Source of the DNA: an uncultured Flavobacteriales bacterium
GTDB lineage: Bacteria > Bacteroidota > Bacteroidia > Flavobacteriales_G > Salibacteraceae
DNA: 64,000 nucleotides
Direction of reading: 5' to 3'
Assembly (NCBI GenBank): GCA_913020435.1
Contig: CAJVZZ010000009.1
Coordinates: 50,856 to 114,855, forward strand
This document shows positions 1 to 6,536 of this stretch, piece after piece (positions within the stretch are counted from its first letter, which is position 1; the number at the start of each line of letters is the position of its first letter). A program made the translations under genes and the position numbers. Below the pieces are notes generated by a model. The model saw nothing but the letters and a program-made list of their open reading frames with translations, did no database searches and was not told the DNA's origin.

Positions 1-306
1 ATCAATGAGAATAAATTCCCACTAGATACGGTTCTTGTTGTAAGTAAGGGGTATGGAACAGTTAAAAATGAGCAGGTAAAAACAAGTACTTTACGTCGGT
101 CTTTTGAAACAGTACCAGCTAATGGAACACAACAAGTTGAGCCAATAATTGAGGAGGTATTCGGCCTTACGAATGAATACTGGTTGAGTTTTTATGCGAA
201 GGAAAAGCTATTTGATAAGAAGTTTGTTTTTACTGCAGGCTCAATTAGTAAACAGTTTTTGGTGAATATTCCTATTCTTAATGAACAAGGAATTTTGCAC
301 CCATAG
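1..306 (+). CDS. C-terminal part of an unidentified protein (5' end outside window)
   Basis: Frame 1 is open from the first base to TAG at 304-306, giving about 101 residues; the ORF track omits it because its start lies upstream. The fragment is hydrophilic, with no membrane segment, Cys motif or recognisable catalytic signature. It contains a Glu/Phe/Tyr-rich stretch and ends in ILHP. I do not recognise the family. Its stop codon overlaps the GTG start of the next gene by one base (TAGTG), so it is probably co-transcribed and translationally coupled with the GNAT and QueC-like genes, and may share their pathway. Real coding is likely given the open frame and the coupling. Confidence 0.7.
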   Translation: MNENKFPLDTVLVVSKGYGTVKNEQVKTSTLRRSFETVPANGTQQVEPIIEEVFGLTNEYWLSFYAKEKLFDKKFVFTAGSISKQFLVNIPILNEQGILHP

Positions 307-854
307 TGATCTCTAATAAACAATCCAACCAAATACTTATGCTAGCTAATCAGGCATTTGGAAAAAATTATTTAACGATATCATCCCTCAATAGTTATGA
401 TAGTTTAGAAAATTCGCAGGTTATTGTAGTCGAGGAAAACGAGGAGGTTATAGGTTTCTCAATCGTCATGACTTTCAAACAAGAAGAGCTTTTCAAACAT
501 TTATATATTGATTTAGAAATACCGGCCGAAGAGTCTTGTGTCGGGTATCGAAAAATGACCATTGTAAAACCTGAAAGCAGAGGAAAGGGAATCGGTTCGG
601 AATTAGTTAAAAAGGGAGAAGTTTTTATTCAAACAAAAAGTAAAATTGTTTATTCTTCCATTTGGTGTAATGGAACAGAGGAAAAAATGACCAACCTATT
701 GGATAAAAACGGCTATCAATTCTTAGAAAAAAGAATTAATTATTGGAAAGATGATAGTCTAGAAAAACAATACAACTGTGCTATTTGTGATGCTCCTCCC
801 TGCATGTGTGCTGCCCTGATTTATAAAAAGAACCTTACTATGTTTGTACAATGA
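306..854 (+). CDS. GNAT-family N-acetyltransferase with cysteine-rich C-terminal tail
   Basis: 182 residues. The core resembles Gcn5-related acetyltransferases: a central strand region followed by the acetyl-CoA pyrophosphate loop RGKGIG (about residues 92-97). Unusual for the fold is a C-terminal cluster C158-x2-C161-x4-C166-x-C168, which could bind zinc or an Fe-S cluster. The GTG start at 306 overlaps the previous stop by one base, and the stop overlaps the next ATG by 4 bp, so the gene sits in a tight three-gene operon. The substrate is unknown. The QueC-like neighbour suggests small-molecule or nucleobase chemistry, but that is inference. GNAT assignment is fairly firm; function is open. 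Confidence 0.75.
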   Translation: MISNKQSNQILMLANQAFGKNYLTISSLNSYDSLENSQVIVVEENEEVIGFSIVMTFKQEELFKHLYIDLEIPAEESCVGYRKMTIVKPESRGKGIGSELVKKGEVFIQTKSKIVYSSIWCNGTEEKMTNLLDKNGYQFLEKRINYWKDDSLEKQYNCAICDAPPCMCAALIYKKNLTMFVQ

Positions 855-1513
855 GACTAGATTATTTCAAGGAAAAATTTGATGCTATTGTGCCACTGTC
901 TGGAGGTATTGATAGCGCGGCTGCACTTTACAAAGTTTTATCTGAGAATCCGAATAAAAAATATTTGGTTTTTAGAATTGACATGGTACATGGTACCAGC
1001 GGAAACAGAACAACTCGTGAAGCAATGGCAACCGAGAAAATATTGAATTGGCTAGAAGAAAATGGACACAATAATTTTGGGTTTCGTGAATTACGTATTG
1101 ATTATTCATCATTAGGGTTGACTCCACCTGTTTGGGATAGTGAAGTTGTGAATTTTGCTGCAAGCCTCGTTATACAATCAAAACCAGAGATTTCTGAATT
1201 TGTAGAAGGAGCAATTCAAGATGATTATTTAGAAAAAGGGTTTGCCGAGAGATTAAATAAAATTGAAAAGATCTTGCGCTTGCATACTGGAAAATCAGCC
1301 GAAGAACTAGAAATCTATTTTCCTTTAAAAGATAAACCTAAAGTTGAGGTAATGCGAATGCTACCAGAAGAATTATTAAACTTAACGTGGAGCTGCAGGT
1401 ACCCAAAGATTGTTGGTCCTTGGCAATTTGGTCGTTGTCATGAATGCCCTCAATGCGGTGTAATTGATAAAATCCTTAATAGTAACCCGAATGAGTTTCC
1501 TCAGGGCTTTTGA
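851..1513 (+). CDS. QueC-like PP-loop ATP pyrophosphatase
   Basis: 220 residues. The N-terminus has the PP-loop LSGGIDS (about residues 16-22) that binds ATP in N-type pyrophosphatases. The C-terminus has a TWSC motif followed by C196-x2-C199-x2-C202, which with C182 matches the four-cysteine zinc site of QueC (7-cyano-7-deazaguanine synthase). QueC converts 7-carboxy-7-deazaguanine to preQ0 using ATP and ammonia. No queD, queE or queF lies in view, so this may be a paralogue with another substrate; QueC-like proteins also occur in the Qat defence system, but its other members are not visible here. The ATG overlaps the GNAT stop by 4 bp. Family assignment is good; the exact reaction is uncertain. 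Confidence 0.72.
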   Translation: MRLDYFKEKFDAIVPLSGGIDSAAALYKVLSENPNKKYLVFRIDMVHGTSGNRTTREAMATEKILNWLEENGHNNFGFRELRIDYSSLGLTPPVWDSEVVNFAASLVIQSKPEISEFVEGAIQDDYLEKGFAERLNKIEKILRLHTGKSAEELEIYFPLKDKPKVEVMRMLPEELLNLTWSCRYPKIVGPWQFGRCHECPQCGVIDKILNSNPNEFPQGF

Positions 1514-1595
1514 TTAATAATTATTTTCTCGTTCCTAACTAGATTGGAAATTTAATCATCCAATTATTAATTTCACGACTCAATATTTTACAACT

Positions 1596-2345
1596 ATGAA
1601 AACAGTTTTTCTTACAGGAGCAACATCCGGAATTGGTAAAGCAACCGCCGAATTATTAGCCGCGAACGGTTATAATTTAATCCTTTCTGGAAGAAGAGAA
1701 GAACGCTTGAAAGAACTTCAAGAGCGATTAAGCCATCTTGCAGATATTCATATTCTGAAATTTGATGTGCGCGAAAAAGAAAACATACCTAATATAATTG
1801 CCAGCTTACCCGAAGCCTTCAAGAAAATTGATATTCTCATTAATAATGCTGGAAACGCTTATGGCCGAGATCCAATTCATGAAGGGTTGATAGAGGATTG
1901 GGAAAACATGATTGATATAAATTTGAAAGGGATGCTGTATTTAACACGTGCCATTTCTCCTCAAATGGTAGAACGAAAAAGCGGACATATTCTAAACATT
2001 GCCTCGCTTGCAGGTCGAGAGACTTATCCAAATGGTGCAGTGTATTGTGCAAGTAAATCAGCTGTAAAAGCTGCCACAGAAGGAATTCGGAAAGACTTGA
2101 ATCCATATGGAATCAAGGTGAGCTGTATCGACCCTGGTTTGGTCGAAACAGAATTCTCCGAAGTACGGTTTCATGGAGATAAAGAAGAAGCTAAAAAAGT
2201 CTATCAAGGATATATTCCGCTTACTGCTTTTGATGTTGCTGAGACGATTGAATTTGTTTTGAGTCGACCCCCACATGTAAACATTGCCGATACGCTTATT
2301 TTGTGTGCAGATCAAGCATCGAGCACGATTGTAAGGAAGGAATAA
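1596..2345 (+). CDS. SDR-family NAD(P)-dependent oxidoreductase, YdfG-like
   Basis: 249 residues, normal for a classical short-chain dehydrogenase. The cofactor motif TGATSGIG is at residues 7-14, NNAG at about 83-86, and the catalytic triad is visible as S137, Y150 and K154 (YxxxK). The arrangement and the 'PGLVETEF' segment resemble YdfG-type 3-hydroxy acid/serine dehydrogenases that oxidise L-allo-threonine and 3-hydroxyisobutyrate. The gene stands alone, 82 bp after the QueC-like gene and 49 bp before the glycosyltransferase. Oxidoreductase class is firm; substrate is inferred from family resemblance only. Confidence 0.85.
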   Translation: MKTVFLTGATSGIGKATAELLAANGYNLILSGRREERLKELQERLSHLADIHILKFDVREKENIPNIIASLPEAFKKIDILINNAGNAYGRDPIHEGLIEDWENMIDINLKGMLYLTRAISPQMVERKSGHILNIASLAGRETYPNGAVYCASKSAVKAATEGIRKDLNPYGIKVSCIDPGLVETEFSEVRFHGDKEEAKKVYQGYIPLTAFDVAETIEFVLSRPPHVNIADTLILCADQASSTIVRKE

Positions 2346-2394
2346 ATAAGCAGCTTACTTTAACAGTTTTACTTCAATTACTTTTGACGTGGAA

Positions 2395-3384
2395 ATGACA
2401 CCAAAAATTCTCATAATACGTTTTAGCTCTATTGGAGACCTAGTTCTTACTACTCCGGTTATTCGCATTGCGAAACAGCAAATTGAAGGTTCTGAGGTTC
2501 ATTTAGTAACTAAAAATGCTTTCTCTTCTGTAGTTGAGGCAAACCCTTATTTAGACAAGGTTCATGTTTTAGAAAACGATTTAAAAGCGTTGATTGAAGA
2601 ATTGAAGCAAGAAGGGTTTACCCATGTTATCGACCTGCACAACAACCTACGATCAAGAAAAATAAAGAAAGCGCTAAAGTTGCCTTCAAAGAGCTTTACA
2701 AAGTTGAATATCGAAAAGTGGTTGGCGGTAAATTTTAAACAAATTCATAGGCTCCCTGATACTCATATCGTAGATCGATATCTAGAAACACTCTCAGGAT
2801 TTAATATTAAAAATGATCAAAAGGGTCTTGATTATTTTATTCCTAAAAAAGATAAGGTTGATTTAAAAAACTTGCCTGAAAGTCACCGAACAGGTTATTT
2901 AGCTTGGGTAATTGGCGGTTCCTATGCCACTAAGATGTTACCCAACGAAAAGATTATAGAGGTGCTTAGTAGGATTGAAAAACCAGTTGTCTTGCTTGGC
3001 GGTCCAGAGGATGCCGTAAACGGAAAATTAATCTCAGAAAAGTTAGGCGATAATGTTTTTAATGCCTGCGGAAAATTCAACATTAACCAATCGGCGTCCC
3101 TAGTGGAACAAGCTACGAAAGTTTTGTCGAACGATACCGGCCTCATGCACGTTGCAGCAGCATTTAACAAGCGGACTCTCTCTTTTTGGGGCAACACTAT
3201 TCCGGAGTTCGGAATGTATCCTTATATGCCAGAAAACCAAAATAAATCTACAATAATGGAAGTTGCAGATTTAGGTTGTAGACCTTGCTCGAAGTTGGGC
3301 CATAAAAAATGCCCTAAGAAACATTTCCACTGTATGCAATTGATTGATTCTGATAAAGTCGAGGCTTGGATTAACTTTCAATAA
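2395..3384 (+). CDS. Glycosyltransferase family 9 (heptosyltransferase-like)
   Basis: 329 residues from ATG 2395. The track's GTG at 2389 is six bases upstream, but the ATG begins the conserved 'KILIIRFSSIGD' opening of ADP-heptose:LPS heptosyltransferases. A second hallmark is the GGP nucleotide-sugar loop and the 'SNDTGLMHVAAAF' motif in the C-terminal Rossmann domain (about residues 245-260). These enzymes add heptose or related sugars to the LPS inner core on the cytoplasmic face. A Cys-rich stretch near the C-terminus (CRPCSKLGHKKC) resembles the late cysteines of some GT9 members. The 3' end overlaps the convergent glycosyltransferase gene by 14 bp. Acceptor unknown. Confidence 0.87.
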   Translation: MTPKILIIRFSSIGDLVLTTPVIRIAKQQIEGSEVHLVTKNAFSSVVEANPYLDKVHVLENDLKALIEELKQEGFTHVIDLHNNLRSRKIKKALKLPSKSFTKLNIEKWLAVNFKQIHRLPDTHIVDRYLETLSGFNIKNDQKGLDYFIPKKDKVDLKNLPESHRTGYLAWVIGGSYATKMLPNEKIIEVLSRIEKPVVLLGGPEDAVNGKLISEKLGDNVFNACGKFNINQSASLVEQATKVLSNDTGLMHVAAAFNKRTLSFWGNTIPEFGMYPYMPENQNKSTIMEVADLGCRPCSKLGHKKCPKKHFHCMQLIDSDKVEAWINFQ

Positions 3385-4537
3385 CCTCCATTAACGTTTT
3401 ATTACAGACCTGCCAATTGTAGTTCTCGGTCACAAAAGCATGGCCTTTTTCAGCTATTTTTTTGGAAAAAACAGGATCAGATAATAAACGCTCAATTTGT
3501 CTTTTAAACTCTACTTCGTTGCTTGCAATTAAGATTTCCTCTTCTGGGATTGCACCTAAAGCATTGTTAGCCAGAGGGGTGGTAACGCATGGCAATCCCA
3601 TTGCCATTGCTTCTAATAATTTGTTTTGAAGCCCTGAACCGAGCATTAGCGGAGCCACAAAGATTTTTGCCTCATCGTAGGCGGTTCGTATATCATCAAC
3701 CCACCCAGTAATTTCAACATTAGTTGTAGCCAATGTCCGTACTTTATAGCTAGGTGATTTTCCGCAAATTTGAACCGCTACTTCAGAGCTTAGTATGGGC
3801 AGAATATTTTTGACTAAATATTGAGCAGATTCTACATTGGGCAGATAACCCATATTTCCAGTAAATAAAACATCCGTTTTCTTCGAGCGATTTTCAGATT
3901 TAAAAAAACTCGTATCAATTCCATTTGGAATTACCGCTATTTCTGTGGCATTAGAATGGGTTAGATGTTCCTTGTCTGCTTGGCTAATAATTACTTTCTT
4001 TTCGAAATATTGAAACATTTTTTCTTCGTAGGCCCTAAGTCGTTTTGCTTCGATTGCTACAATTGGTTTTAGGTAAAAAGGTGCTTTTTCGGACCTCCGC
4101 TCCATGCCAATACTAAGCGCATCCATGTAGTCTAAGGTTTTACTGAAAACAGAGTATTTTTTTGCATACTCAGCAACTCGAATTAACTGGCAAAAGAATC
4201 GTTTGGGCAGGTGTTTTTCGATAATTAAATCCAATTCTTGTTGCGCTTTTTGTGAATAGAAATAAGCAACTTGGAAGGGTTTGTCATTGAACAAAGCCAA
4301 AAATAAACGCCACAAAATACCGGAATACTTTAATTGAATAATATTCAGTTCACTGCAAATTGTGTTTAATATTTTTTCTGCTTCCGGGTCTGTTTTTTGG
4401 GTACTCAAACAACATAGAATAACTTCATAAGAAGCGTTCAAATCTTTGACTTGATGAAAGGCGCGCAACTTATCCCCTTTATCCAAAGGATAAGGAATGC
4501 GAGATAATAAGACTAGTAATTTAGGCTTTGACAGCAT
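3371..4537 (-). CDS. Glycosyltransferase family 4 (GT-B fold)
   Basis: 388 residues. The N-terminus has the 'SRIPYPLDKGDKLR' opening seen in sugar transferases related to TIGR03087 (EPS-associated GT4). The C-terminal half has 'FTGNMGYLPNVES' and the 'PLMLGSGLQNKLLEAMAMGLP' type donor-binding signature of retaining GT4 enzymes. It probably adds a sugar to LPS or exopolysaccharide at the inner membrane. The start overlaps the 3' end of the LptF/G gene by 17 bp on the same strand, so the two are likely co-transcribed, fitting an envelope-polysaccharide role. Donor and acceptor cannot be read from sequence. Confidence 0.85.
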   Translation of the reverse strand: MLSKPKLLVLLSRIPYPLDKGDKLRAFHQVKDLNASYEVILCCLSTQKTDPEAEKILNTICSELNIIQLKYSGILWRLFLALFNDKPFQVAYFYSQKAQQELDLIIEKHLPKRFFCQLIRVAEYAKKYSVFSKTLDYMDALSIGMERRSEKAPFYLKPIVAIEAKRLRAYEEKMFQYFEKKVIISQADKEHLTHSNATEIAVIPNGIDTSFFKSENRSKKTDVLFTGNMGYLPNVESAQYLVKNILPILSSEVAVQICGKSPSYKVRTLATTNVEITGWVDDIRTAYDEAKIFVAPLMLGSGLQNKLLEAMAMGLPCVTTPLANNALGAIPEEEILIASNEVEFKRQIERLLSDPVFSKKIAEKGHAFVTENYNWQVCNKTLMEVIES

Positions 4538-5960
4538 CTTTTGATTTTTTCCAAAAGATTAGAAACCTCAGCTTTTTAATAATTCGGGTATAGAATTCCG
4601 AATCTAAAATCACCGAATCGGTTGTTGCTTTGTACGTCAGGAATATACCTATGGGGGTAAGCACGAAACTAGATAGCCACATCCCCGTCCAAATTGGTAA
4701 ATCGCCTGACTTTGCCAGTTTCTCTCCAGTTAAAGATGTAATATGAAAGAGAATAAAGAATAAAATAGAAATTACAACCGGCATCCCCAAGCCTCCTTTT
4801 CTAATAATTGCTCCAAGAGGTGCTCCAATAAAAAAGAGAATAAGACAGGCGATGGATAAGGTGAACTTTCGATGTACCTCTATATAATGTCCTCTAATAT
4901 GTCTATGTCGGTTATTTACATCATTCGCAAATCCTGTGGCATAGGAGTTAGATGCTCGTGTAATATTTACTGCCAAGTTCAGATATTTTAATTTGTCTGA
5001 TTTGGTCGATTTTCCAAACCAATCAAGACTTATTAATGTTTTGTTGGTTGTATCAACTTCGCTTAACAATACAGAATCTTGAATAAGGTAAATATCCTGA
5101 TTCATTCTTCTTTGGAAATGTCCAAGACGATTATAGTAACGTGTTTCAACGGTATCAATTTGATTAATAATTTGGATGAAGTTCATCATCCGAAAATTAT
5201 TGGCAAACATTTCTTCGTCACTCCTTTGAAGCTTAAATCCTGAAAGGTCAAATGTTATGGTTTTGCTTTCAAAATCCTGGCGATGAAAAGGATACTTTGC
5301 GCCCTCCATATCGGTGTATAGATATCCATTATTAAGTTGAAAACTCAAGCCAAGGCCATCAGGAGTCATATCCATACGTCCGGTTTTAGCTCTAATAATT
5401 TGCCGATTTCCCTTTTTCTCGGTATGGTCATAAATAAAGACGTCCTCTAATTCTTCGGTTTCTTCGTTGCGATTTTTTACACGAATTACAAAACCTTCAA
5501 TTTCTTTATAATACACATTGTCTTTAATGTCTAGCGCAGGCTTTTTCTTCCGTATGTCATAAAGTATGGAAGCAAATTTTTGGTTGGAGCTTGGCCAGAT
5601 GGAATTAGAAAAAACGAAAGCACCAAAGCTCAGCAGAATCATAAAAATAATGAGCGGAAACATAATTCGCTGCAAGCTCATTCCCGCGCTCTTAAGTGCA
5701 ACTAACTCGTATTGCTCTCCCAAATTACCAAAGGTCATTATAGAAGATAGTAATACCGCTAATGGCAAGGCAAGAGGAACCAAACTTGCAGAAGCATAAA
5801 ATAACAATTCCACTATAATTCCAAGACCCAATCCCTTGCCGACCATTTCGTCGATATAAACCCACAAGAATTGCATTACCAATATGAAAAGGGTAATGAA
5901 AAACGTGCTGATGAAGGGACCAACAAACGTTTTGAAAATTAGGATGTGTAGTTTTTTCAA
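4521..5960 (-). CDS. LptF/LptG-family LPS export permease (YjgP/YjgQ)
   Basis: 479 residues, larger than the roughly 360 of E. coli LptF/G, as is usual in Bacteroidota. There are three hydrophobic segments in the first ~115 residues, a long periplasmic beta-rich region, then three more segments near residues 365-450, the standard LptF/G topology. With LptB2 this permease extracts LPS from the inner membrane and passes it to the periplasmic LptC/LptA bridge. The sequence alone does not decide LptF versus LptG. It heads an operon with the GT4 gene; a TAnnTTTG element lies just upstream. Confidence 0.88.
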   Translation of the reverse strand: MKKLHILIFKTFVGPFISTFFITLFILVMQFLWVYIDEMVGKGLGLGIIVELLFYASASLVPLALPLAVLLSSIMTFGNLGEQYELVALKSAGMSLQRIMFPLIIFMILLSFGAFVFSNSIWPSSNQKFASILYDIRKKKPALDIKDNVYYKEIEGFVIRVKNRNEETEELEDVFIYDHTEKKGNRQIIRAKTGRMDMTPDGLGLSFQLNNGYLYTDMEGAKYPFHRQDFESKTITFDLSGFKLQRSDEEMFANNFRMMNFIQIINQIDTVETRYYNRLGHFQRRMNQDIYLIQDSVLLSEVDTTNKTLISLDWFGKSTKSDKLKYLNLAVNITRASNSYATGFANDVNNRHRHIRGHYIEVHRKFTLSIACLILFFIGAPLGAIIRKGGLGMPVVISILFFILFHITSLTGEKLAKSGDLPIWTGMWLSSFVLTPIGIFLTYKATTDSVILDSEFYTRIIKKLRFLIFWKKSKDAVKA

Positions 5961-5981
5961 ACTTTAGAATTCAATACTAAA

Positions 5982-5989
5982 CAAATATA
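5982..5989 (-). promoter_or_regulatory. TAnnTTTG -7 element upstream of the LptF/G gene
   Basis: Reads TATATTTG on the minus strand, 21 bases before the start codon. This matches the Bacteroidota primary sigma-factor -7 element; I see no clear TTTG at the expected -33 position. Confidence 0.4.
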
Positions 5990-6023
5990 GTTTGTCCCTA
6001 TTGTTTAGGGTCTGCCAAAAAAA

Positions 6024-6062
6024 CAAAAACCTCTTTCCGAGTAATCGGAAAAAGGTTTTTAA
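6024..6062. terminator. Hairpin terminator after the START-like gene
   Basis: A near-perfect inverted repeat with arms AACCTCTTTCCGA / TCGGAAAAAGGTT around a four-base loop, flanked by A- and T-runs, lies just past the stop of the minus-strand START-like gene. The flanking tracts would let it act in either direction. Confidence 0.75.
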
Positions 6063-6081
6063 ATATCAATATTGTAAATGA

Positions 6082-6462
6082 TTAAGAACCTAAAATCATT
6101 TTGAGTTTACCAATTTGCTTTTCCCAAAGTTGTTTGCTTGCTTCAACTTCGTCATCATCTACGTGGTCTGTTACTAAAAGAGCAACATCACCAGTAAGCT
6201 GATCAATCTTAATTCTAAACTCGAAATAAGTATCATCTTCATCGTCATCCATCCAATGGAAACGAACAAATTCGTGGTCTCTTTTGCCTAGCAATTTAGC
6301 ATCTTCGCCCATGCCTTCCCAAACAAAAGTGTAAATCTCGTCGTTTAGTTTTACGTTGTCCGCAAACCATTCAGCAAGTCCTCCTGGTGTAACCAATCTA
6401 TTATAAAGGATTCCCGGTGCTGATCTGATTGCAAATTCCAGGTCTATTCTTTCTTTAGCCAT
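6082..6462 (-). CDS. START-like (SRPBCC/AHSA1-type) domain protein
   Basis: 126 residues, very acidic. It begins 'KERIDLEFAIRSAPGILYNRLVTPGGLAEWFA', the typical opening of the START-like/AHSA1 fold with a Trp after the first helix, and has an acidic beta hairpin rich in Asp. Similar short single-domain proteins are widespread in Bacteroidota and unstudied. It has no signal peptide and is probably cytoplasmic, perhaps binding a hydrophobic ligand. It lies alone between the M16 peptidase gene and its own terminator. Fold call is moderate to good; function unknown. Confidence 0.72.
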   Translation of the reverse strand: MAKERIDLEFAIRSAPGILYNRLVTPGGLAEWFADNVKLNDEIYTFVWEGMGEDAKLLGKRDHEFVRFHWMDDDEDDTYFEFRIKIDQLTGDVALLVTDHVDDDEVEASKQLWEKQIGKLKMILGS

Positions 6463-6536
6463 CTCTAATTCAATTATTTACCTTAATGGTAACAAGGTTG
6501 CAATATATATAAAAACTTGTTGAATCGTACTTTCAC

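Noticed and set aside
851-1513. Complete Qat-type defence system
   Set aside because: Only a QueC-like gene is visible; no QatA ATPase, QatB or TatD-type QatD follows, and the downstream gene is a YdfG-like SDR.
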